DNA of 11,797 nt from B69-G16 sp964501905 (GTDB taxonomy: Archaea; Thermoproteota; Thermoprotei; Thermofilales; B69-G16), in assembly GCA_964501905.1 (NCBI GenBank), contig CAZCTW010000024.1, positions 1 to 11,797 on the forward strand, in the 5' to 3' direction. Numbering within the stretch: the first letter of the stretch is position 1; each line of letters begins with the position of its first letter. Below are positions 1-6,198 of this stretch, in pieces. The position numbers and the translations under genes are program-made. The notes under the pieces were generated by a model that had not been told where the DNA came from, did not search any database, and saw only the letters and a program-made list of their open reading frames with translations.

Positions 1-769
1 GGTAAGACATTCTTTCAATCTTCCTCTGAAATGCAACCTGCTTTCTTTACACCTGCCTCAAACCTTTTGTGTGTGACTTTCAATCTTCCTCTGAAATGCA
101 ACGGAGGAGGACGAGTACCTAGCGTTGGAGATGACTTTCAACGATCTTTCAATCTTCCTCTGAAATGCAACACTCCCCTAGACGCCGACCTAACCATCAA
201 CTACACCGACTTTCAATCTTCCTCTGAAATGCAACGAATGGGTTCCAGTCAACCTTCTGTCCTTTCCTACGTCTAGCTTTCAATCTTCCTCTGAAATGCA
301 ACAGGAAGAAGAAGGTGAAGAAGCGTGCAAAGAAGAGGAAGCTTTCAATCTTCCTCTGAAATGCAACCGTTCAGCCTAGCTACTGGCGTCGTTGTGCTTA
401 TTAATCCTCTTTCAATCTTCCTCTGAAATGCAACTTGTTTGGCGCATTTAAGGCATAGAATTGTCAATATGCTTTCAATCTTCCTCTGAAATGCAACTTT
501 GGGTAACACTTGTTATGAGGTTGTTCTTGAGGCTGTTAGACTTTCAATCTTCCTCTGAAATGCAACCTGGAGAGGCATCTAAGGAGAAACAGAAGAGCTA
601 CACGGAGCTTTCAATCTTCCTCTGAAATGCAACCTACTATTATCCCGAATTGAGCGCACGTTTTTTCAAGTTCTCTTTCAATCTTCCTCTGAAATGCAAC
701 CCTAATTAACTGGGCGGTGCCTAAGATTCAGGGCTTTATTAAACTTTCAATCTTCCTCTGAAATGCAAC
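1..769 (-). CRISPR. CRISPR array A, 12 repeats, leader at its right end
   Basis: Twelve identical 26-nt repeats lie at 12-37, 77-102, 146-171, 210-235, 277-302, 342-367, 409-434, 472-497, 541-566, 608-633, 675-700 and 744-769. The eleven complete spacers are 37 to 43 nt long, and bases 1-11 are part of a twelfth, so the array continues past the left edge. On the plus strand the repeat starts CTTTCAATCTTCC and ends GAAATGCAAC. On the minus strand it starts GTTGCATTTC and ends ATTGAAAG, the usual 8-nt crRNA 5' tag of archaeal type I-A repeats, so transcription is leftward and the newest spacer should be 701-743. No repeat carries a substitution, so no degenerate distal end is reached here. Processing by the Cas6 encoded at 10586-11458 is expected. 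Confidence 0.98.
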
Positions 770-871
770 CGTGAACTTTTATGTCGATCTTTCAATTTTT
801 CAATTACTTTAAACTCTTTATGACTTATAAATTGCGCGATGCTATTCCTCGCCTTTTTAACTCGGAGTTAA
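770..871 (-). promoter_or_regulatory. Leader and promoter of CRISPR array A
   Basis: This AT-rich stretch lies between the last repeat and csa3. Read on the minus strand it holds ATTTATAAG (TATA-like core at 831-824), four bases, then AAAGAGTTTAAA (819-808), then 38 nt ending in CACG directly before the first repeat. The same two blocks, with the same four-base gap and a 39-nt distance, precede the array at the right edge, which supports a functional leader. A start site roughly 25 nt below TTTATAAG would fall near 800. The region also contains an exact tandem octamer, TTTCAATT twice at 790-805, which with the preceding C reproduces the repeat end that becomes the crRNA tag. The outer leader boundary is not visible; 871 is the far edge of the palindrome shared with the csa3 promoter. 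Confidence 0.8.
857..871. promoter_or_regulatory. 15-nt perfect palindrome before csa3 TATA box
   Basis: TTAACTC, a central G, then GAGTTAA form a perfect inverted repeat with 7-bp arms. It ends exactly where the csa3 TATA-like element begins, so it covers the position of the BRE. A dimeric winged-helix protein such as Csa3 would suit a site of this symmetry. It also lies in the leader of the divergent array, so one bound protein could affect both. That it is an operator is inference. Confidence 0.5.
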
Positions 872-909
872 TTATAAAATACTTTAGATTTTCTAATTTA
901 AAATAGGTG
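872..909 (+). promoter_or_regulatory. csa3 promoter and ribosome binding site
   Basis: TTATAAAATA at 872-881 is a good archaeal TATA-like element. A start about 25 nt below it would fall near 900-905, giving a very short 5' leader. AGGTG at 905-909 is placed to serve as ribosome binding site for the GTG at 915. GGTG-type sites recur before csa1 (AGGTG, 1781-1785), csa5 (GGTGAT, 4800-4805) and cas7 (GGTGAT, 5121-5126). Confidence 0.5.
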
Positions 910-914
910 TTAAG

Positions 915-1586
915 GTGAATAAGGTATTTATAGCTACACTGGGTTTTGACGAAAAGTTCGTTATTGGCGGATTAGTTAGGAATAGTATTTCTAAAGGAGA
1001 TAAGGTTTTTCTACTGACGATAGAGCCTGTGGATGAGAAAGTTTTAACTGCTTACAATAGAGTTAAGGAATTTACGACGAACTATGTAAAAGGAGTAGAA
1101 CCTAAATTGATATCTTTTCCCTTAACGAGCTTCACTGATTTAACTAGAAAGATAATCGAGTTTCTAGACTCCATATTAAAGAAAAAAATGAGCCTTTACG
1201 TAAACCTGAGCGGCGGTATGCGAGCACTTATACTTTCAACCTATAATGCATTATTTTTCTTAAGCAAGAAGTTAACCGATTATGAAATTCTTCTTAACGT
1301 AGAAGTTGAATTGGAGAATAGAACTGGAATTTTCAGAACTGGCCCGGGATTTTTCAATTTAGTAGCTTTTTATTCAGACTTGACTAAAAGTGACTTGAAT
1401 CTTTTAGAATTAATGAGTGAGAAGTCCAGTTTAAAGGAGTTAGTTGAGAAAACAGGGTTGCAGCCTTCGACTGTAAGTAAAAAGCTTGATAAAATGAAGA
1501 AATTTGGATTAGTAGAAGTTATAAGCAAAAAACCCTTAATAGTTCGAAAAACAGAGTATGCCGATTTCATCTATTTAATAAAGTAG
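915..1586 (+). CDS. csa3: Csa3, CARF-winged-helix CRISPR regulator
   Basis: Csa3 is the type I-A transcription factor. Family members have an N-terminal CARF domain that senses cyclic oligoadenylate and a C-terminal winged helix; in Sulfolobales they act on cas promoters and CRISPR leaders. Here residues 1 to about 150 form the CARF-like domain: the first strand runs into LGFDEK (9-14), and the loop NLSGGMR (97-103) matches the ligand-binding loop of the family. Residues about 157-215 form the winged helix, with recognition helix near QPSTVSKKLDKM (183-194). At 223 aa it has the usual length. The GTG start is preceded by AGGTG at a sensible distance. It stands alone between array A and the adaptation operon. 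No type III cyclase, the usual maker of the ligand, is in this window. Confidence 0.92.
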   Translation: MNKVFIATLGFDEKFVIGGLVRNSISKGDKVFLLTIEPVDEKVLTAYNRVKEFTTNYVKGVEPKLISFPLTSFTDLTRKIIEFLDSILKKKMSLYVNLSGGMRALILSTYNALFFLSKKLTDYEILLNVEVELENRTGIFRTGPGFFNLVAFYSDLTKSDLNLLELMSEKSSLKELVEKTGLQPSTVSKKLDKMKKFGLVEVISKKPLIVRKTEYADFIYLIK

Positions 1587-1790
1587 AGTGAAAGTATTCT
1601 AATAAGCCCAAGAAAGAAGTCATGCTACGCTACATTCTGAAAAATGCGGTAAGTTTTACACTTTTGTAATATATGATATAGTTTGATGATATCAATTTTC
1701 CATTGCTAAGAATTTTATTTTCTACTTTCACTTTCTATCTATTTCAAAAGTATTTTATTTTGAAGAATACAAATATATTCAGGTGTACAA
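1587..1790 (+). promoter_or_regulatory. Intergenic region with adaptation operon promoter
   Basis: This 204-nt AT-rich gap codes for nothing I can support. A 10-bp inverted pair, AGTGAAAGTA (1587-1596) and TACTTTCACT (1723-1732), brackets most of it. Nearer csa1, TTCAAAA (1743-1749) and TTTTGAA (1758-1764) form a second inverted repeat with an 8-nt gap containing an AT-rich TATA-like stretch. GATATCAA (1688-1695) and TTCCATTG (1698-1705) also occur upstream of csa5, the first one inverted. AGGTG at 1781-1785 is the csa1 ribosome binding site. The exact TATA box is unclear; TATTTTATTTT at 1751-1761 is the best candidate. Confidence 0.55.
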
Positions 1791-2732
1791 ATGCTTGATG
1801 TTCGCTACGCGTTAAAGCTCTCTCGTAAACAAAATGAAAGAATTGGAGTTAGCGAGGAACTGCGCGGTTGGAATTGGGATCAGCCTCCGGTAGAGCCTCC
1901 GATTAGAAGAGTGGAACTCAGTGTAAGCGATATCGCTAACAGGTATTGTGGATCTATGAGAGATGTTTATCTTAGGTTTGTATTAGGAATTAAAGCTAAG
2001 CCTACTCCCAGGATGATCGAGGGGAGAGTGTATCATGAAATACTCAGAACTGTAGTAGAGGAAATGAAGAAAATTGCTTATGGGGGCTGTCTAATTGAAG
2101 GATACGAGGTTTTGGCTAGTGTTATGGATAATGCTGAAAAGAAAATTAGTGAACTTATAGTTAAAATCTTCGATTCTGAAAACTTAAAGCTGAACGATGA
2201 GAACTATAGAAAAATATTTAATAAAGGCCTTAGGCTATGGCGTTTCCTAGCTTTAAAATATGCGGCCAATATAGATCATGTAAGATCTAAATACAATAGT
2301 CCAAGCATAGATTCGATAATATCTCAAGCAATTCCTCAAGTTGCCGAGTATAAAGTAGATGGGACCCCGTTAGGGTTGAGCAAAAACTTGAGCGTAGATG
2401 TTTTCCTGCCGACGTACATGGTAGTAGATTATAAAACCGGCTCTCGGAAAAACTTCCATAAGTTATCTACCACTGGTTATGCCTTAGCTTTAGAAGCCGA
2501 GCTAGAAGTGGAAGTGAATATAGGTGCTATCACGTATATTTGGTTTAATTCAAACAGCCTACCACGGGTTAGGGTTGAATATCATTATATAAGCGAGGAG
2601 TTAAGGAGAGAATTTCTAGAAACCAGAGATGCACTTTTGGAAATAATAGAACACTCTAGAGACCCCGGACTGCCGCTGAAATGCTATACTTATTGTCCCT
2701 ACAAAAGTTTTTGCAGAGGAGATAGCGAGTGA
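1791..2732 (+). CDS. csa1: Csa1, Cas4-like PD-(D/E)XK nuclease
   Basis: Csa1 is the I-A-specific relative of Cas4, an iron-sulfur nuclease of the RecB type thought to trim and select prespacers with Cas1-Cas2. Visible features in order: one N-terminal cysteine, C53; the GRVYHE helix with H82; a nuclease core with E186, D203 and D213-Y-K215 in VVDYKTG, matching the metal site; and a C-terminal cysteine cluster, C298, C302 and C308, which with C53 gives the four ligands of a 4Fe-4S cluster. At 313 aa it is longer than the Cas4 at 4036-4629, as is usual for Csa1. ATG with AGGTG upstream fixes the start. Its TGA overlaps the GTG of cas1 by 4 nt. It opens the adaptation operon. Confidence 0.93.
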   Translation: MLDVRYALKLSRKQNERIGVSEELRGWNWDQPPVEPPIRRVELSVSDIANRYCGSMRDVYLRFVLGIKAKPTPRMIEGRVYHEILRTVVEEMKKIAYGGCLIEGYEVLASVMDNAEKKISELIVKIFDSENLKLNDENYRKIFNKGLRLWRFLALKYAANIDHVRSKYNSPSIDSIISQAIPQVAEYKVDGTPLGLSKNLSVDVFLPTYMVVDYKTGSRKNFHKLSTTGYALALEAELEVEVNIGAITYIWFNSNSLPRVRVEYHYISEELRREFLETRDALLEIIEHSRDPGLPLKCYTYCPYKSFCRGDSE

Positions 2733-3751
2733 AAACGTTAAGCGTAGAGAGCTATGGGGTTTTCGTAGGTAGAAAAGGAGATAGAATAATTATAAAGAGG
2801 AAAAAAGAGAAGCTGGCAGAGATCCCAGCTGGAAATATAGATTTAATAAAATTGTCGGCACGCGGAGTAAGTGCTAGCATGGACGTTATACATCTAGCTT
2901 TAAAGCATAATATTCCAATAGTAATTTCTGGTAAAAACGGCAGGCCTCTAGGCGTAATTCTCCCCTTTACTTATAGGGGATTGGTGGAGGTTAGGAAAAA
3001 GCAGTTTATAGCTCAAGACTCTAGAATAGGAGTTGAAATCGCAAAAGCCATGGTATACGGGAAGATAGCTAATCAAGCTCAGTTAATCTACTTCCTAGCT
3101 AGGACTTGGAAGAAATTAAAGAGTCAAGATAGGGCGGCTCTCCTAGGGGCACGAGAGGCGATGCTAGAATGGCTAAACAGAATAGATAAGGTAGGTGGAA
3201 ACTCATGCGAAGAAGCAAGGGAAGAGCTTATGTCTATTGAGGCTAGAGCAGCTCAACATTACTGGCTCGCATTTACGAGGATAATTCCAGAGGAGCTAGA
3301 GTTTAAAGGCAGGGTTAAGCGGGGGGCTTGCGACGTTGTAAACTCGATGTTAAATTATGGTTATGCGATTCTAGCAACGGAAGTCTGGCTTTCACTATTA
3401 AAAGCTGGATTGGATCCCTGGGCTGGCTTTCTCCACGCGAATAGTCAGAGGAGACCTGGAATGGTCTACGACTTAATGGAGCCTTTTAGAGCTCCAATAG
3501 TAGATAAGGCCGTATTACATTTGGTATCTCTTAAAGCCTCTAAACTTCAAAGTTGTATAGAAGATTGCCGTCTAACTCCAGAGTGTAAAGTCATGGTAAT
3601 GGAATATGTGCTTGAGAGATTGAAAACCCAGGTTAGATATGGAGGCAGAAAAATTACTTTTTCGGATTTAATCCTTTTACACGCTAGACGTATAGCTTTG
3701 AGGATAGCTGGTAGGAGGCCACACTATAAGCCGTTTATATGGAGGGGCTAG
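2729..3751 (+). CDS. cas1: Cas1 CRISPR integrase
   Basis: Cas1 is the metal-dependent integrase that, with Cas2, inserts new spacers at the leader end of arrays. The N-terminal beta domain covers roughly residues 1-75 (VFVGRKGDR, then the IVISGKNG region). The C-terminal helical domain holds the expected metal ligands: E171 in SIEARAAQHYW, H236 in GFLHAN, and D248/E251 in YDLMEPFR, the signature of the family. All are intact and the length (340 aa) is normal, so the protein should be active. Translation starts at a GTG overlapping the csa1 stop (GTGA), which implies translational coupling. cas2 starts 1 nt after its stop. Hand counting two-fold pyrimidine codons among the first 97 residues, only 4 of 14 end in C, unlike cas2. 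Confidence 0.97.
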   Translation: MKTLSVESYGVFVGRKGDRIIIKRKKEKLAEIPAGNIDLIKLSARGVSASMDVIHLALKHNIPIVISGKNGRPLGVILPFTYRGLVEVRKKQFIAQDSRIGVEIAKAMVYGKIANQAQLIYFLARTWKKLKSQDRAALLGAREAMLEWLNRIDKVGGNSCEEAREELMSIEARAAQHYWLAFTRIIPEELEFKGRVKRGACDVVNSMLNYGYAILATEVWLSLLKAGLDPWAGFLHANSQRRPGMVYDLMEPFRAPIVDKAVLHLVSLKASKLQSCIEDCRLTPECKVMVMEYVLERLKTQVRYGGRKITFSDLILLHARRIALRIAGRRPHYKPFIWRG

Positions 3752-3752
3752 C

Positions 3753-4043
3753 ATGTTCACTCTAGTAATATACGATATATCGGATGACGGGCTTAGACTC
3801 AAAATCAGCGAAACCTGCAAAAACTACGGGTTAATGAGGATACAGAAAAGTGCTTTCCTAGGAAGGCAGACCAACAGTCTGAGAAAAGAACTGATGGCAA
3901 AACTGAGGATGATAATGGCCGAGGAAGGCACTGAGAGAGATAACATCCAAATATTCACGCTGGATAGCTTCTCGTACAACAGCAGAGTAATAATAGGGAC
4001 CTTCAAACTAGTCGAAGAAAAGGGAGTATTAGTATATGTATAG
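3753..4043 (+). CDS. cas2: Cas2, structural partner of Cas1
   Basis: Cas2 is the small ferredoxin-fold protein that dimerises and bridges two Cas1 dimers in the integration complex. The 96-aa length is typical. The first strand ends in VIYDIS with the conserved aspartate D8. RLKISETCKNYGL and RIQKSAFLG, the helix 1 to strand 2 region, are characteristic. GGAGGGG at 3741-3747 is a clear ribosome binding site for the ATG. The last codons overlap cas4 by 8 nt. Codon use is distinct from cas1 just upstream: 14 of 19 two-fold pyrimidine codons end in C, with many ATA, AGA and AGG codons. Confidence 0.96.
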   Translation: MFTLVIYDISDDGLRLKISETCKNYGLMRIQKSAFLGRQTNSLRKELMAKLRMIMAEEGTERDNIQIFTLDSFSYNSRVIIGTFKLVEEKGVLVYV

Positions 4044-4629
4044 CGAAGATTACATAACAGTCGCGGATATAAAACAGTACTTCTTCTGCCCCAGAATAGT
4101 ATACTTCATCCACGCCCTAGGCATAAAAGAAAGATCTACCGGAAGCATGGAGGAGGGAAGAGAGCAACACGAGAAATTGAGGAAAAAAGAGGAGAGGAGG
4201 CTAACGCTAGCCTTAAAGAGGAGATGGGGCAAGTGGAATAAAAAGTTCGGAGTTAGATTATCCTCTCCCAGGCTAGGATTGACGGGGATACTAGACGCTT
4301 TGCTCGAAAGAAACGGCGAATACGTACCCGTAGAGTATAAAATAGCCCAAGCTCCTCGAAGACCGCCTCCAAACCATTACTACCAGCTAGTAGCTTATTC
4401 TCTGCTAGTAGAAGAAAACTATAACATTTTGGTAAGGCGGGGGCTAATATACTACTCTCAAAACGACAAAATACTAGAAGCTTACATAACTGAACAAGCA
4501 AAACAGTATCTAATCTACAGCATACTACCGAAAATTAGAGAAATAACACACGGGGAATACCCGGACACAAAACAGAAAGCAGCTAAGTGCAAAAACTGCG
4601 GGTACTACAGTTATTGTAGAGGTATATGA
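4036..4629 (+). CDS. cas4: Cas4 nuclease for prespacer processing
   Basis: Cas4 is a 4Fe-4S, RecB-type exonuclease or endonuclease that selects the PAM and trims prespacers for Cas1-Cas2. The canonical motifs are all visible: C18 in YFFCPR, H45 in EGREQHEKL, D87 in LTGILDALL, E100-Y-K102 in VPVEYK, the QLVAYSLL motif (117-124), and the C-terminal cysteines C185, C188 and C194. At 197 aa it has the normal length. Its ATG lies inside the end of cas2, so the two are probably translated together. It closes the adaptation operon and is a separate gene from csa1, so two nucleases of this superfamily serve the same Cas1-Cas2. As in cas2, its first half favours C-ending codons. Confidence 0.96.
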   Translation: MYSEDYITVADIKQYFFCPRIVYFIHALGIKERSTGSMEEGREQHEKLRKKEERRLTLALKRRWGKWNKKFGVRLSSPRLGLTGILDALLERNGEYVPVEYKIAQAPRRPPPNHYYQLVAYSLLVEENYNILVRRGLIYYSQNDKILEAYITEQAKQYLIYSILPKIREITHGEYPDTKQKAAKCKNCGYYSYCRGI

Positions 4630-4808
4630 TAAACTCATTTTATCCTTTTAATGTTACGAAAGAGTTTATTCTTAGATTTATTTTGATATCTTAAGTGAAA
4701 ATCAATACTATAATTTCTATTTTTCAGAAATATTCCATTGGAAAATGGAGGGAATAGGAGATAAATATCAGTTTAACTAATTATATTACAAATAAAATAG
4801 GTGATTAA
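4630..4808 (+). promoter_or_regulatory. Intergenic region with interference operon promoter
   Basis: No gene is visible in these 179 nt, which separate the adaptation and interference operons. The T-rich run at 4637-4650 could end the cas4 transcript. ATAAACTC (4629-4636) and GAGTTTAT (4662-4669) form an 8-bp inverted repeat with a 25-nt loop, and AAAGAGTTTA (4659-4668) matches 10 bases of the 12-base block in both CRISPR leaders. TTGATATC (4683-4690), AGTGAAA (4694-4700) and TTCCATTG (4733-4740) are shared with the csa1 upstream region. TCCATT (4734-4739) and AATGGA (4744-4749) could pair as a small hairpin. GGTGAT (4800-4805) is the csa5 ribosome binding site. The TATA box is uncertain; AT-rich sequence at 4760-4785 offers several candidates. 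Confidence 0.55.
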
Positions 4809-5120
4809 ATGGAAAAAGAGGGGCGTTTTTCAGAAGATGAGTGGAATGCTGTAAGGGATCTAGCTTCTATGTTGAGGTATTTTGTGAGGTCTAGGAAATA
4901 TGGTTACATAGATCGTTTAGCAAATGCTTATAATCCTATGGTAGCTGAAATAACTATACGAGAAGCTCTTAGAGAAGCTCGCTCGGCTTTTGATCAAAAC
5001 GAAAAGGTGCACCTACCCTCTGAGGATAATGTTCGTCGAGTTATAGAGCTGATTAGCAGGGATTTAAGTGTGGCCGGTATACTAGCCGCTCTCGCTCTTG
5101 CATTTCCGGAAAGGAAATAA
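4809..5120 (+). CDS. csa5: Csa5 (Cas11a), small subunit of I-A Cascade
   Basis: Csa5 is the small alpha-helical subunit of archaeal type I-A Cascade; family studies link it to R-loop stabilisation and target strand binding. The 103-aa product is predicted to be mostly helical, with an acidic start (MEKEGRFSEDEW), helices around 10-30 and 48-62, and a hydrophobic C-terminal helix (VAGILAALALAFP). These features and its place directly before cas7 identify it; small subunits diverge quickly, so the call rests partly on position. GGTGAT 3 nt before the ATG supports the start. It is the first gene of the interference operon, and the cas7 ATG follows its stop by 10 nt. Confidence 0.88.
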   Translation: MEKEGRFSEDEWNAVRDLASMLRYFVRSRKYGYIDRLANAYNPMVAEITIREALREARSAFDQNEKVHLPSEDNVRRVIELISRDLSVAGILAALALAFPERK

Positions 5121-5130
5121 GGTGATAGCT

Positions 5131-6195
5131 ATGTTTCTGTCTTTAGGTGTTAGGTTTCTGGCTAATATAGAAGCTTTAAATATGGTCGAATCTGTAGGGA
5201 ACCTGACTAAGCATAGAAGGGCTCCAATAGTCGTTGAGAAGGACGGAAAATACGAAATTATGTATGTGCCAGCTATAAGCGGCGAATCCTTCGCTCATGC
5301 CTACCAAGTCGCGCTAGTTGAAATAGCTAAGCTAGTGTATGATGGAAAACCACCAATCGATGAATGGTCTATGAGAGGTGAATTCTTTAAGTTTGGAGAT
5401 AAAAATCACATGCCCCCGGAATTATTATCTATTTTTGATAAAAAAGCCAAGGTTAAGAAGAAAGACTTGAAGCAAATTATAGATCTTAAGCATGAAATAG
5501 AAAAAACGGCGATAAAGCTCAGCCTAGTTGCGGATATTGGAGGCTTTATGATAGCCGAGGATCTCCCCGTCAAACGCACCTCAGTGTTTCAGGTAGGCTA
5601 TATAGTACCGACCTATGATACGCTACAAGCAACAGCTATAGAGTCACAGTTTCACGTTAGACATGTAGCAAGCGAAACAGTAAAAGGAGCTGGGGAAGAG
5701 GGAGAGGAGAGACCAGAAAGGCAGGCGCAAATGATTTATTACGTCGAAACTGCCTCAGCGGTTTACGGTTTATCTTTCAACATAAACCTAAGCGGTATAG
5801 GGAAGACTAGCATGATAAAGGTTGAAGACGCTGTAGACGAAGAAGAGAGAAAGAGAAGAATAAAAGTTGCAGTCGGAGCGCTCGCTCAGACGATTACTGG
5901 CATGTGTTTCGGTGCTAAAAGGTCTAGGTTTCAGCCGATCAGCAATATATTGAGCGTGGCCGCTGTGGTTAGCGAAAACAAGCCTTTCGTAGTGTCGCCG
6001 CCTCAATTACCCAACTTCATCGGAGACACCGTAAAAAGGCTTGAATCTTATAAGGCTATGCTGGAAAAATTAGGAATTAAAGTCAATGCGAAGATGATAG
6101 CATACAGTAAAGAGTTTAAAATACCCGAAAAAATCGAGAAAGCCCGTACTCCAGAGGAAGTATTCGTTAAACTCTTCGAAATTTTAGAAATCTAA
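5131..6195 (+). CDS. cas7: Cas7 (Csa2), Cascade backbone subunit
   Basis: Cas7 forms the helical backbone of Cascade, with several copies lining the crRNA spacer. The product begins MFLSLGVRFLANIEALNMV and continues with VGNLTKHRRAPIV and PAISGESFAHAYQ, the conserved N-terminal pattern of the Csa2/DevR group of RAMP-fold proteins. The stretch FQVGYIVPTYDTLQATAI and the central LSFNINLSGIG strand are further family features. I chose the ATG at 5131 (354 aa) because GGTGAT at 5121-5126 sits 4 nt before it, the same arrangement as for csa5, and the family begins at this strand. The frame stays open upstream to a TTG at 5098, which would overlap csa5 but lacks such a site. cas5 begins 3 nt after its stop. 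Confidence 0.95.
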   Translation: MFLSLGVRFLANIEALNMVESVGNLTKHRRAPIVVEKDGKYEIMYVPAISGESFAHAYQVALVEIAKLVYDGKPPIDEWSMRGEFFKFGDKNHMPPELLSIFDKKAKVKKKDLKQIIDLKHEIEKTAIKLSLVADIGGFMIAEDLPVKRTSVFQVGYIVPTYDTLQATAIESQFHVRHVASETVKGAGEEGEERPERQAQMIYYVETASAVYGLSFNINLSGIGKTSMIKVEDAVDEEERKRRIKVAVGALAQTITGMCFGAKRSRFQPISNILSVAAVVSENKPFVVSPPQLPNFIGDTVKRLESYKAMLEKLGIKVNAKMIAYSKEFKIPEKIEKARTPEEVFVKLFEILEI

Positions 6196-6198
6196 GGG

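Noticed and set aside
31..276. An 81-codon open frame on the plus strand
   Set aside because: It runs through four CRISPR repeats and their spacers, with a repeated peptide encoded by each repeat; it is an artefact of the array.
3824..4501. Several 60-82-codon minus-strand frames across cas2 and cas4
   Set aside because: They are antisense to intact, well-conserved genes and show no domain or translation signal.
4734..4749. Hairpin TCCATT-GGAA-AATGGA as a transcription terminator
   Set aside because: It has only 6 bp, is 105 nt past the cas4 stop and is not followed by a T-run; archaeal terminators are usually simple T-rich stretches, and one is nearer at 4637-4650.
5098..5130. A TTG start for cas7, 11 codons upstream and overlapping csa5
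   Set aside because: It has no ribosome binding site, while GGTGAT lies 4 nt before the ATG at 5131, where family members begin.
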